A stretch of DNA of 64,000 nt from Acridotheres tristis (Eukaryota > Chordata > Aves > Passeriformes > Sturnidae): the NCBI GenBank assembly GCA_037013685.1, contig CM072886.1:88090422-88154421 (forward strand), given 5' to 3'. Below are positions 52,381 to 64,000 of the stretch, one piece after another (position 1 is the first letter of the stretch; each line of letters opens with the position of its first letter). The notes under the pieces were generated by a model, which made no database searches, was not told the origin of the DNA, and worked only from the letters and a program-made list of their open reading frames with translations. A program made the translations under genes and the position numbers.

Positions 52381-55008
52381 CACTCAATAATTTCCTAGAA
52401 GCAGCAAGGAGCTTCTGGAAGGTCTGTACAGTGATCCACCCAGCTTGCTGGGGTCTTGCATCTCCCCCTGCCCAGTGGTACCAGAATAGTGATACATGAC
52501 TGGCCACAAAGCTGACAAAGTAGCCCACAGGGTAACAGAGGGCCAAATAGGAACGGACAGGAGGAGTTTGATGATTTCCCAGGTAGTATCTGCTCTTGAT
52601 TGTCCTGGTATGTCAAAGAGAAATTGTTAATTTATTTCATTTAGCAGATTTTATAAGACTTTAGGACTCAATGTGCAAATTTTATTTATGTAAAGAAAGA
52701 GTTGCACACAAATAGTCCTGGTAAATTACTGGTGAATATGTTCACATCTGTGCAAACTTTATTCATATTATCAGGCTCTTTTAGGTTATATTTGCATAGA
52801 GTACGATGAAGAATATCTTTGCAATTCCTCAAAGATAATACATGCATTTTCATTTCTGGTTTGCAGACACTAAATAAAAGGGAGCGAAAGAAAGAGTTTG
52901 CTGGAGAAGAAACTATTATTTTACTTTTTTTAATCTAAGACCACTTATCTTATTACTTCTTACTAATCCTAAAGGCTTATTGCAAAGACAAAAATTTAAT
53001 TGACTCTAGGGTTTATCACTGTAATAGGATATAGATTACCATAAAGGCAACATAAAACATTACTGCACAGAGCTGTTAACAAGGCCTCCTGATTGGCTCT
53101 GCAAAAGTTTTTTGCACTGCTTTTTGCAGGCATGTTTTTTAGGAAAAACTCCAAGTATTCTGATGGGTGACTGAAGGCAGAAGACAGCAAAAAACTCAGA
53201 GCAGAGAAAATGTTGTTGTACTGTTCAGACAATAAACAAACAAATCTGGCTTCAATTCTTTCTGTCACAGATAACTTTATAACCATGATCCGCTGATTAA
53301 ACACCACTAGAAAATTAGGGCAATTATATTCCTTATTCACAAAATGTTTGTGATAGAGATGTGTAAAAAAATTTACCTAGAAAATAGAGAGGAGAAATTG
53401 GTTTACAAACTATACCTCAAGAATTGCTAAACTATTTTTTTTCAAAAAGCAAATTTTCCCACCATTTCTAATGAAAAGAAGCCTGGAAGACTGCTAGTGC
53501 CTTTCAGAAAGTTATGAGCATTTTGAAATAACGAGACAAAATTTTAACAAAATAAAAGGTTTTCAGTGTGCACTATGAATTAAACTCATTTTTCTAAGTT
53601 AAAAATATAGTTATAATAAAATTTTCATGACTCACCAGATATAACAACTTGCTTGAGATTGGATGAGGATGTGGGCAAATAGACAATGCAGGAGAAGTGC
53701 TAGCCCAAATTGTGGTACATATTTTGAGTATTTAGGAAGTCAATAAAACTTTTCAAGTTTCTGGCTATCTTTTCTTTGATTTTCCCCCTGAATATTACTA
53801 AGGAAGACATGTCCTACAGTGATGATCTTTCTTCTATATGCTGAAACACAGGAGAAAGCATAAAGAGCAAGCCTCTTTATCCTTTTCTGTGTTGTGCCTT
53901 TTTGCAATATATATAGCAGAAGGATTAATGACTTTGGTTCTCCCTTTTGTAGAGCCATTTCTAGAGGAATGCAGGGTTATAATCTGTCTCCCCTGCAGAG
54001 CATTAGATTAAAAACTCATAAAGATCATTGTTACAAAAGTACCTTGTAACAGAAAAAAAAATAGAGTTGGCAAAAGGAGATGTAGGTTTCTGCCTTACTT
54101 TTTACTACTTAATATCCCAAAGAGTAAGCAGGAATATTCATGACTAAAGAATTGTCACAAATTATGCTTCCTACTCATCCTGAAGGGTACACACACAGAG
54201 GCACCATATTTGACTGCAATTACCCCCGTGGACTATTACAGGACCTCATTTACCTTCTGCATTTTGAGGTTGATCAGAGCCGGTCCACTTTATATTTTTC
54301 TGCTCTGCTATATTGTTGCATGTGTGAGCTCATGTGTTTCATTCTAATTCTGTACTACAAAAGAACACTAAAAATATAACTAAATTATTTCTTAAATTGC
54401 ATTTCTAAAGATCATCTGACTTTTCCTGAATTCAGTGATATTTAGGCCATATAGTGCTTTATCAACCCATTTCATTAACTTCAACTTTCCCAACAAATGA
54501 GAGAAGTAAACCATAGGGAATTTTTTTACTTTAAAAACCACTTATTTTCTAGAAAGTCAGAACAATGGAAACAAAGTGCTTCAAAAAGTATCTAGTGCTC
54601 ACTATTGTACTTCCAGAAATAGCACAGAAGCCTGAACTGTCCCATTTTCCACAGTTTTATTTCATTAGTTTTCTTTCAACTTTGAAAATTAACTTATTTC
54701 CTTTCCCACTTGTATTATGATGTCATACTACAGACTAGCTATGACAGGACATAAAAGAAATTAACAGATCGCCTAATTCTGTGATCTTGACAGCAGTGTG
54801 AAGAACATTTTCATGAATCCTCTACTTTGTATGCAATGGGGATTGTCTGACATTTAGTAAATGCTATCATCTTGATTTCCAGAATTCTGTTCAGTGCTAG
54901 TAAAATCTAATCCAAACAATCCACAATGTAGATGTTTTTTTCATTTCCATGCATAGTTAAATTAAAGTTTGATCTGTGTGGGTTTGTAATCATGTTGCAA
55001 AGAGGAGT

Positions 55009-55062
55009 GGGGTTTTTTTTGGGGGGGGGTGGTGGGGGGGTTGTCTGCTTGTTTGGGTGGGG
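55009..55062 (+). repeat. G-run cluster with quadruplex potential
   Basis: The plus strand has G-runs of 4 (55009), 9 (55021), 7 (55034), 3 (55055) and 4 (55059), separated mainly by T. Four or more G-runs this close can form an intramolecular G-quadruplex, though one loop is about 14 nt. It is a T/G-rich low-complexity region and no gene is attached to it. Confidence 0.65.
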
Positions 55063-57280
55063 TTTTTTGTCTGTTGATGTTGTTGTTCATTTGGTTTGGG
55101 CTTTTTGTCCCCAGAGATGTATGACCTGGAAAAAATGAGGCAATTTACTGAAACCTGTATGTGGAAAGGAACAGATTTTCCTTTCATGGGCTATTTGAAC
55201 ACTGTCTGCCACACTGAATATATTCTCATTCTTCCTTGCTCCAAGTTTGCAAGCCAAATCTGCTTCAAACAGAAAAGTAATATTGAGGAACTCTATATTT
55301 AGTCTTGTAATATGGCATAGCAGCAGGAGAGGTTCTGTCAATCAGCTGGAGTTCTGCTGTTTCCTTGGTTGACATTAGCTGGAGAACCTCTTTTCTCAAG
55401 AGGTGCAGAATCTAAAAATGATTCTCTAAATCTGACTCTGATATTAGAAGATTTCATTGAGGGGAAGCCTCCACTGTTTCATTTGAAACACAGATTGAAA
55501 AACTTTTTGACTCTGGAGATGACACACAGAAATATGCTCCAGATTTGGAATATGTGTTCTGTCATTTCTGAAGACTTTCAACGAAACTTTCATTTTACTA
55601 CTATTTTCAGCTTACTTAAACAATGATAAAATCACACACATATTTCTTTTCTTCTTTGGAAAAAAACTATTCCACTTTCAGAAGCAGAATTTGGAACATC
55701 TAATCTCTCAGGAAAAAAAAACATGTTTAGGATAGTACAATTTTGTTTGGTTTTCATAGTCCACTGCAGCACCTGCAATAAACACTGGTCAATATGCTTA
55801 TCTGCTCGGTTTGATGGAACTAAATCAATAGAAAATCCAGATCAGGTGCCATAATGCCTTAAGTAGAAGAGCCCTGCTACCCACACAGGGCTCCCCATTC
55901 TGAACGATGCTTTGGGAATGTGAGGCAGGCAAGCTCATAGGTCGATGCTGAAAGGTATGACCCTGTTGGCCCCATATTTTGAAACATGCCAGAAGCCTGT
56001 GTACAAATAGTGCTCTTTTCCTCACTTCACAAATTTCAGCAGTTTAACAAGTCCCTGAAGTGAGGCAGAATGCAAAGCCTCATCCAAAGCATCACAACAA
56101 GGAGCTGGAAACCCTCTGGAGATCTGCGGTCCGCCAGTGCCTCCACTCTGCTGATCTTGTCTAAGCTGTGCTGAATGAAGGTCAACCTTTCAATTAATGC
56201 CTATTCCACCATAGCAAATTGCTTTTTTTCCCTGTGAATTGATATGATATAGGAGACTTTTTTTTTATTATTAATAATTTAAAGGTTCTATCTTTATTCC
56301 CTTATCCAATGGCCTGCTTTAAAGCATTAGTGGAGAATACTAATAGGGCTACTTTCACATGGGATATGTTGGTGTAAGAGATAGTACCTATAATAAGGTT
56401 GAGCATGAGGCATAGGTAATCCCCAGGTACTTTGTGATATTTGATTTGATTTGTGGTCCTTTGCAAAAGAGGCAAAACACACTTGAACCTGATAAATGTC
56501 CTGTAAGAGAAAGAAAAATGTCTGTTGGTCAGAGAACAAAATTACTCCCAAGGGGATATGATGCTTTAAGAAAGAATATTTTCCATATCCAACTTATTGC
56601 TAATAGCAAAATGAGCTAGAGGAAGAGACAGAGAAATGTCAGATTTAGATTACTCTTCAAGCTCCTCCTATTTAGCCTGTAATAATGCAGTGTAATAAAG
56701 TTTTTAAAGGAACAAATTCTTCCTTTAAGTATTTTATTAACTATTAGCAGGTTTGGAGTGGTTTAGTTAAAACACTTCTACCTTTACCTTTATAATTATA
56801 AAACATGTCAATAGAGTTCAGAAATTTTTATTTCTATTTTCCTTATACCTTTTCCTAATAGGAGTCTATATCTTCATTTACAGGTTCATAGGACCTAAAA
56901 TTTTGGGATACTGCTCTTGCTTCTCTACAATTAAATTATTGCTATGAACAGCACTGCAGCTAACGCAGCATGTCTTAAAATTGCATTCTTCAAGGCTCAG
57001 ACCAGTAATGGCAGAGGATATTTTTAATAAAGACAGTAGGCAATGTTTTCCCAGTTCTATTTGTCAAACAAAAGGTTTATTTCTAATCAGCACAACCTTG
57101 ACTTGACATCCAAACTCTCACAACATGATGACCTTGTGAAAGAAACAGCTTGAAGATTCTTAGCATTGGAATTTTTTGTTCTCCATCCCTTCTTGTTTGG
57201 CTTCAAGTACATTGTAGTTTGTGGATGTTAAAACATAATTCTTTAAGAATAAATACTTATATATATTATAGTGTAATTTT

Positions 57281-57349
57281 GGTGGGGGATTTTTTGGTTG
57301 TTTTTGGTTTTGCTTTTTTGGGGTTTTTTGGTTTGTTTTTTTTTTTTAT
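57281..57349 (+). repeat. G/T-rich low-complexity tract
   Basis: This is a run of GGTGGGGG, TTTTTTGG and GGGGTTTTTT words, ending in a T-run of about 13. The reading frame through it is Phe/Leu/Gly-rich and is an artefact. Confidence 0.8.
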
Positions 57350-59898
57350 TTCTAAGACAAAGCTTCTGTTCCACAAGTACAAATAATTCTTTTGATATTT
57401 TTTTTAATGTTGTTGGTGATGTGGTCCTCAGTGCACTCGTGAAATTTGAAGAAGTTTAAAATTACAGAGAGAAGATGGAACTAGCTGAATATCAGACCAA
57501 TACAGTATAACAGACACATCTCACATAGTGTCTGAAGAGGACCTCAACAGTAAGGAAACCTTCTGGAGATAACAAACAGAAGAAATGTTTTGAAAAGCAT
57601 CTTTATGATTTGCATAACTGGGTTGTTTCAACTAACCATTATTCAGACATTAAAGGGGAGACCTTTCTAGATATTTAAAAAGTGTAAATGTCCAAACACA
57701 ACTGGTAGTGAGATAGTTATCCTGAAAGAATATAGGACCAATGAAGCCATGTGCTTCAGAAGTGAGATGCCTAGTATTCAGTAGAATGTCAGTCTTGGCA
57801 CCCCTAGGATACAATAATATATTTTCCCCTTCTCAAGAGCTAAATCAATAACATTAATAATTTTAACTAATGAATACGTTTCTGTAGGAAAATGCTAAAA
57901 AAGAGGGTTAAGTGCTTGAAAAATGACAACACAGACATTTTTCACATCTTGGTGTTATGACTTGAAGTCTTAAATCATTACAGGAAAAGAAATGACACTG
58001 CTTGTCCTATCCTCTTGGTGAAAGTGGCTGACAGAAGGACTTCCATCACGCATACACATCACACACAAACTTACATAAATGCACGGAGAAGGCTTGCACT
58101 AATCTTCTAGTTATCACCAGCACTGAAAACACTACTCTTCCTTTTATTCTTTTTGATAAAAACTGCAAGCATCTCCAAGCTTTTCTCATTAACCTCTCTT
58201 TTCTATACTTATCAGCATCTTTTCCACATTGTTGGGGCCATTTTCCAAACAATCATTTGAGGGAAGGGGAAAAGCCAAAGCAATAATGGGCTCAGGGTCA
58301 CAATTGAGACTGTTCCATATAATAAGCAAACCTGAAACAGTAAACTGAGAAAGAAAGAGGGAAGGAGAAGGAGAAAAGAAAATGCTGACTTGGGTCAGGG
58401 GTCAGCTCTCTGATCTCATTGTCAGCGCCTCTGCCTTTTGCGTTATGGAATTTGTCTTTCATTACCCTGTCTGCCACTCCTGTCAATACACCCTGAAAAG
58501 ACTCCTCAATGGGAAATTGTAAAGTTCTGGTTGAGGTAACAGGGGGAACTACCCGCTGAAGACAGCTTGTGGCTCACTGCCGTTTCCTGGGTCTCCGCCC
58601 TGGTGCCACTCTTCCCCCAGCGCTGCCTCACAGAGCATCAGCAGGGACTGCAGGGCAAGAGGGCTTGGCTACACAGCCCTTCCTCCCAGGCAGGGCATCC
58701 CTGCTGCTTGGGGGAATGTGGAGCTTTCATATCTGAGCCCCTCAAGTGCTTCAAAGGCAAACAATGTAGGAACACCTACTAACACAAAGAACGTTGAAAA
58801 ATCATTTGTTTCACCTAGAGAAAGAACATAATGATTTTATGAAACAGGAGATGAGGTAAAATGAAGACTCTGAGTGTGGTAAGAGGAACTTTAAGCATCA
58901 TATATGATGAAGATATTTAGTTCTGGTTTATTCCCTTTAACTTCCTACCTTTAAAAGACGGGATTTCCACCATAGTTAAGAGAGTTATAATCGCCCCTGA
59001 CATTTGTACTTCATCAACCTATATTGAAGGCCTTTCCAACTGAGTACTCAATTATCATTAGCACTGCTGAATGTCCCCAGGAGAGTTTTTATTTGGTACA
59101 AATTAATGAATGACTTTCAGTTTTCAAACAAAACTACTTGTACATGAAATCACATTTGAAATGTCAGATTTTCTTTTGTTTTCAATTTAAGTAATACTGT
59201 ATTTAAATGTGCTTTAAAAAAAATGAAGTATTTTCTTAAAATTGGTGTAATCTACTCAAATTTGTGATGCAAATCTAAATTTAATTATATGACTGGTGAA
59301 CTTATAAAACCCTTCACTGGAAAAATTTGCTTGAAATAAAGCATCCCATGCCCACTCTGTTTCTGAAGTTCCAACAAACTGGAATTAAGTTTTACTTTTT
59401 ATTTAGACACAATCTAGGTCATGAATTTTAAAATGTCACTGTCCTTGGAGGTACACTGAGATCTCTGAAGCCAAACTTAGGTCATTGCATAGTGCTACTT
59501 ATAAATATACTAGAATATGTCTATTCCAGTTGCAAAACACTGTCTGACTTTACCAAGAAGAGTCGTGGTATGGCTCATTAAATCCATCCCAAGTCAGCTT
59601 ACACTTCCTATGCAAGTGAGAGCTCACTCAGGAGGATGCTTTAATTTCTGTAACATTTTTCTGCAAAAGTACAAAGCAATCCAGTAGTGCTTGTCCTAAG
59701 TAGTTTAGTCCTACGATCTTAAGAAAGTATTCTGATATCATCCTCTGTAGGTTGATTACTTTTCCTACTGTTTCTCAGTGTAGAGGGAAAAAAATCATTA
59801 ATAAATTTACCTACACCGAATTTTGACATCACCATGGACAGGAGTTGGAATGAGGGAAGGAAGGGAAGATGTTTAGGGTATGGGTTGGGTGTGGGAAG

Positions 59899-60429
59899 AA
59901 AGGAAGGAAGGAAGGAAGGAAGGAAGGAAGGAAGGAAGGAAGGAAGGAAGGAAGGAAGGAAGGAAGGAAGGAAGGAAGGAAGGAAGGAAGGAAGGAAGGA
60001 AGGAAGGAAGGAAGGAAGGAAGGAAGGAAGGAAGGAAGGAAGGAAGGAAGGGAGGAAGGGAGGAAGGGAGGAAGGGAGGAAGGGAGGAAGGGAGGAAGGG
60101 AGGAAGGGAGGAAGGAAGGAAGGAAGGAAGGAAGGAAGGAAGGAAGGAAGGAAGGAAGGAAGGAAGGAAGGAAGGAAGGAAGGAAGGAAGGAAGGAAGGA
60201 AGGAAGGAAGGAAGGAAGGAAGGAAGGAAGGAAGGAAGGAAGGAAGGAAGGAAGGAAGGAAGGAAGGAAGGAAGGAAGGAAGGAAGGAAGGAAGGAAGGA
60301 AGGAAGGAAGGAAGGAAGGAAGGAAGGAAGGAAGGAAGGAAGGAAGGAAGGAAGGAAGGAAGGAAGGAAGGAAGGAAGGAAGGAAGGAAGGAAGGAAGGA
60401 AGGAAGGAAGGAAGGAAGGAAGGAAGGAA
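59899..60429 (+). repeat. Long (GGAA)n microsatellite with 8-bp variant block
   Basis: About 530 bp of uninterrupted purines on the plus strand consist almost entirely of GGAA tetranucleotides. A central block at 60051-60114 contains exactly eight copies of the 8-bp unit GGAGGAAG. The period of 4 is not divisible by 3, so no frame meets a stop. Frames on both strands therefore read as Arg/Lys/Glu/Gly (GRKE) or Phe/Leu/Pro/Ser (PSFL) repeats and should not be annotated as proteins. GGAA is the core ETS-factor binding word. Purine/pyrimidine mirror tracts of this length can also form triplex (H-) DNA. Length is likely polymorphic and may be misassembled. Confidence 0.98.
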
Positions 60430-60574
60430 TTTGTTCTTCTTGATTTTTCAGATAGGACAGCACCCTGGAAGTGAGACAATAGGGTAGGGAAATAATTCAT
60501 TTTTAGTGAGCAGCTTATGAACATGACATGATCCCAATTTGATGGCCTTTGGAAAAAAGGAGACAAAAGATGTT

Positions 60575-60708
60575 TTCATGCTCAAGCTTGTGATATTGGC
60601 TTGAGTTATGCTCTGTCAGATATGTGAGAATCTTCTCACAGAAGCCATTCGTGTTTCCCCCCTTGCCTCCTCCCCCCCAGTTACAAATCTATCCATGCAA
60701 ACCCAATA
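60575..60708 (+). mobile_element. Avian ERV LTR 3' end fragment, plus strand
   Basis: The sequence ATTGGCTTGAG..CTCTGTCAGA is followed by CTTCTCACAGAAGCCA, a C-rich run, CTCCCCCCCCAG, and the ending ATCCATGCAAACCCAATA. I recognise this order as the 3' terminal part of the avian LTR family whose 5' part lies at 21161-21885. The 5' portion is absent here and the last bases are diverged from CA. The identification is from memory of the family, not a search, so boundaries are approximate. Confidence 0.5.
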
Positions 60709-63700
60709 AAACTATTCAGAAAGAAAAATTAACAAATCTTAAAGGATCATGAGAATTTCTCCATTATAAGAAAATTGAGACTAGACTTTTTTCCCCTAAA
60801 ATTGATATGTTCTCATTCACAGTGAAACACACTTTTGACCAGTCCTATTGGCTTTGTTTTGCATAATCAGATTAGTTCATCACAACGGTTCTTTGTATCC
60901 TAGCAAATCTCCACAAGAGATGGAGAATCTGATCCAATCTGGAATTTTGGAGATTATCTTAGAAATGAGAGCTCTTAATTCTTGTTTGGACCCCTGAATG
61001 TCTTCTCATCACTCCCCATCCCAGATGGACAACCAATTGTTCTACAGATGTTAAGCATCATAAAATAATCATGTAATATTATCTCCTGTACTTAATGAAG
61101 TGCAGTTACTGGAGACTGTTCATCAGTAGGACAGACAACCTCATTTTCATAGTCAGGTATATTTGGCAAAGGTCAGTATCTGAGGAGGCTTATGTGGTAA
61201 AGCCTTTCAGGGGCACTGATGTAGAATAAATGCTACCAAGTTCATTTGGATAAAAAGTAAATGCCAAAATGTCCCCTTCAGACCAAAGTAGGCTGATTTA
61301 TCTATTATGAAATAGTTCCAAATGCTGATACAAAGATGAGCTTTGGAATGCGCAACTTTGGCTTTTTCTTTTCTCCAGACCTTCTTATGTGCTTGCACCA
61401 GCATAGGAAAGCCTAGCACTGTATCTTAGAAAAAAGCACTTGAGCCATTTATCTGCATCTTATTGGCAGGTAAAAAGTCTAACCTAACTCAAAAGTTGAG
61501 CTGTGCCATTTCAGTACACAAAAGTGAATTTCACCCACAGCAATTCCACTAGCCAATTTACCAACAGATGTTGATTTACAGGGAGATCTATTAAATGAAT
61601 TTGTCCTTCATTAATAGACACTATGTTATAAAGTTTTCCCCAATAGCTTTCCATAGCACACTTGCTCCCAATTTGGTTAAAGTCCAGTCTTTGCTATAAA
61701 GTGCAAAATACTTGGCTGCTAACTAAAAATATATAGCAAGCAAGAAACACTTTTTAATTAATATAAAAGAAGTAGTTGTATTATTAACAGTGGTACTGGG
61801 AAAAAGTCAGTTTTATTTTTCCTCCTAAATTATTATTATATGTCTCCCACTGCTGGCATTTTCTTTGAAATAATCGTCCTTTTTCCAAAAGGTAATGGAT
61901 ACTTTTACCATCCATACTTTCCCTTTATGAGCATTTATAAGCCTCACTGCACATACTTTATCCAACAGGTAAGGTTCTACCTTATAAAAAAGCAATTTAG
62001 CTTTATAGATTTGGCAATACTGAACACTTGGTTAAATGAAGGGTGCCTTATTTAAGAAATGGCATATCTGAAAAGGACTGTTATCACAGCTTTAAGTCAG
62101 TGTAAAAACACTGTCCAGTACACTGCTTTGATATGGACAGAAACTATTGCTTCTGGCATGTTCTCATGTTGGTGGGTGCCTGGAAATCTTTCTGTACATG
62201 CTTCTGTTTAGCTGGAGAAAAGATGGTGCATATCTTGAGGATGATTTTTTTATTGAAAATTCTGTTCTTTTGTTTAGGAAAACATTTGTGCAGAAATTTG
62301 ATATATTAATTGCTCAACTTTTTAAGATACATTGCTTTTCAAAATAAGGGACTTCAAAGGAGGCATTTCTAGAACATGATTGAATCATAATGAAATTTTA
62401 TGGTATTAGATGTTACACTTTCCATATTCCAATCTTAGACAATTTAACATTCAGACATCCCAAAACGGTGTTTATTTGAAAGAAAAGCAAGTTAAAAATG
62501 TCAGAAAGTCATAATTAAATACTAGGGTTTATAATGCTAATGAGATTAACATTTTATAACAACCTCAGGTTATTTTATATTATTTTTAAGCTGGTAGAAA
62601 ATAAATTATGCAAATACTGGGGCATTTGAGGGTCATTTCAGGAGCTATGCCCGAGGTAATTTTTTATTAGAACATTAAATGACTGATTTTAAAAGACAAT
62701 ATATTAAACAAAATAAGAGTATTTTTGCACAATTTGAAACGTAACAGGAATCCTTTATTTTCATTCAGCACACAGCAGTATCTTGTAAAACTCTTCATTT
62801 TTTTATAAATTTTTCTTTTTGGCAAGGGGTTAGTTAAAATTAATATAACTTTATTTTATTTTGTGGTTTTGGTTGGGATTTTTTTTCAGAATTGGGTGGT
62901 GGGGTTCTGCTGTGTTTGCTGCTTTGAGCTGGGACTTCTTTGTCTCTTAGTGATAATTTAATTTGAAGAGGAACAGATGATCTTAGTCCTCAAAGCAACG
63001 ATCTCTCCCTACTTTTAAAATGTACCCCAAGATATCCAAAAAACCTTTCAGCTTATTTGTCTTGGTGGTCCTTTTGCAATAACAAAGTTGAGGAAGTTTT
63101 TTGCAACTCACTATTATTGCATTTGGTAAACAATTTAGTTGCCAGCACTTTAGAGCTGTTGTCACCCATAATCCTCTCTTGTGTACCATTGACAGAGTGA
63201 CCTTCATACTCACTGGCTCATCCATCATACAATGAACTTTTCACTCTACACCATGCTCATCCTTTCCGAGTAAGAAAAACCTTTGTCTGCATCCCACTTT
63301 GCCATTCACTGGAGATTCTGTACTTTTGCAAATGTGTATCATGAGAAATGAAAAAAAGGAGGAAGTGGGAAAAAAAATCACTAGTTCAGCACCTTTGAAA
63401 GTAAGTACAGATGGCTAGCTTTAAAGCACATCTATCATTCCCATTTGGAGCTCTTTATCCAATAGGCCGCCCCCACTTGTGCTGCCCCACTGGACAGAAG
63501 ACACCTAGTGAATCAGTAACAGTGAAAAACTAATTGCCATTTGAGAAATGCACTTCCCCTGCATTGCAGGATGCTCTGTGCATTTGCCACACATCCCTAA
63601 AATTAAGGATCCCATTGGAAAGAGTTTGGCTTTCAAATCACAAGCAAACTCTTTAAATGAAACATATTAATAAATGAAGATTAATTGATATTTTCTATCT

Positions 63701-64000
63701 TTTGTAATTGGCAAAATTTACTTTTAAAATGGCTACACAAAACATTATTAAGGACAAGGGATTAATCCTGTTCACATATTCATGTACAAGGTCTTGAGTA
63801 CTCCTGCACTAAAATATTTCTTGCTCCACCAGAGAATAGGTTAAAGCATTCAATTCTGGAGCCATTCTATTTGTATTTAATCCTTATTTTTCTCTGTTTT
63901 TATTGATATAACACTTGACTATAGCTTAATCTCAGGTTTTTAAAGTCACCTCTTCAGCTGCTTATATGAATGTTCTAAATGGATATAGAACCAGCAGAGA
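60709..64000. other. Unassigned AT-rich non-coding DNA
   Basis: No gene, RNA or element is recognisable in the last 3.3 kb. There are T/G-rich words at 62860-62910, an octamer-type ATGCAAAT at 62608-62615, and a slightly GC-rich patch at about 63440-63500. None is interpretable without comparative data. Confidence 0.6.

Larger units (their letters stand above)
52381..59898. other. Unassigned AT-rich non-coding DNA
   Basis: No gene or element is recognised over about 7.5 kb apart from the G/T-rich tracts listed. At 52381-52616, next to the CR1 tail, two minus-strand frames stay open through moderately GC-rich sequence without a known domain. A GC-richer patch at 58560-58770 carries a 71-codon plus-strand frame, also without a known domain. 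Confidence 0.6.

Noticed and set aside
52364..52616. Two overlapping minus-strand frames beside a CR1 tail, partly hydrophobic
   Set aside because: No family match, both frames are equally open, and there is no supporting signal.
59829..60566. Open frames of 187-245 codons on both strands with GRKE or PSFL repeats
   Set aside because: They are translations of the GGAA microsatellite; a 4-bp period without stop codons opens every frame.
1..64000. CRISPR arrays, bacterial operons, phage modules, tRNA or rRNA genes
   Set aside because: None seen. The repeats are avian retroelements and microsatellites, and no cloverleaf or regularly spaced repeat array was found by eye.

Overview
This window looks like non-coding chromosomal DNA from a bird. 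The main evidence is a set of CR1 non-LTR retrotransposon fragments ending in the avian octamer tails TTCTATGA or TTCTGTGA, together with two kinds of avian endogenous-retrovirus LTR. The DNA is AT-rich and CpG-poor, broken by homopolymer runs, as expected of a macrochromosomal gene desert or a very large intron. I found no host protein-coding gene, no exon I could recognise, no tRNA or rRNA, no CRISPR array and no bacterial-style operon. Almost every open frame is short. The longest ones (about 190-245 codons near 60 kb) are artefacts of a GGAA microsatellite. Layout: 1-6.1 kb is unassigned AT-rich sequence. At 6.1-7.7 kb a minus-strand CR1 with a decayed reverse-transcriptase frame sits head-to-head with a short plus-strand CR1 3' end. 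A CpG-rich patch lies at 9.54-9.96 kb and a pyrimidine-rich stretch at 11.7-13.2 kb. At 21.16-22.23 kb the 5' part of an avian ERV LTR abuts an internal CR1 fragment. A compact solo LTR of 364 bp lies at 30130-30493, bounded by a perfect 6-bp target duplication (ATAAGG), with CCAAT, TATTTAA and AATAAA signals in order. A CR1 3' end lies at 32.2 kb. At 39.86-40.92 kb three CR1 blocks are best explained by a twin-primed (5'-inverted) CR1 next to, or inside, an older CR1. A minimal CR1 tail lies at 52.3 kb. A purine-only GGAA array of about 530 bp lies at 59.9-60.4 kb, with an embedded block of eight 8-bp GGAGGAAG units, followed by the 3' end of an ERV LTR resembling the 21 kb family. No genes act together here. 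The biology visible is retrotransposition: insertion, 5' truncation, inversion, nesting, LTR-LTR recombination and simple-repeat expansion. I did not find a new coding system. The items most worth a second look are the CR1 inversion junction, the solo LTR with its promoter signals, the GGAA array and the isolated CpG cluster.
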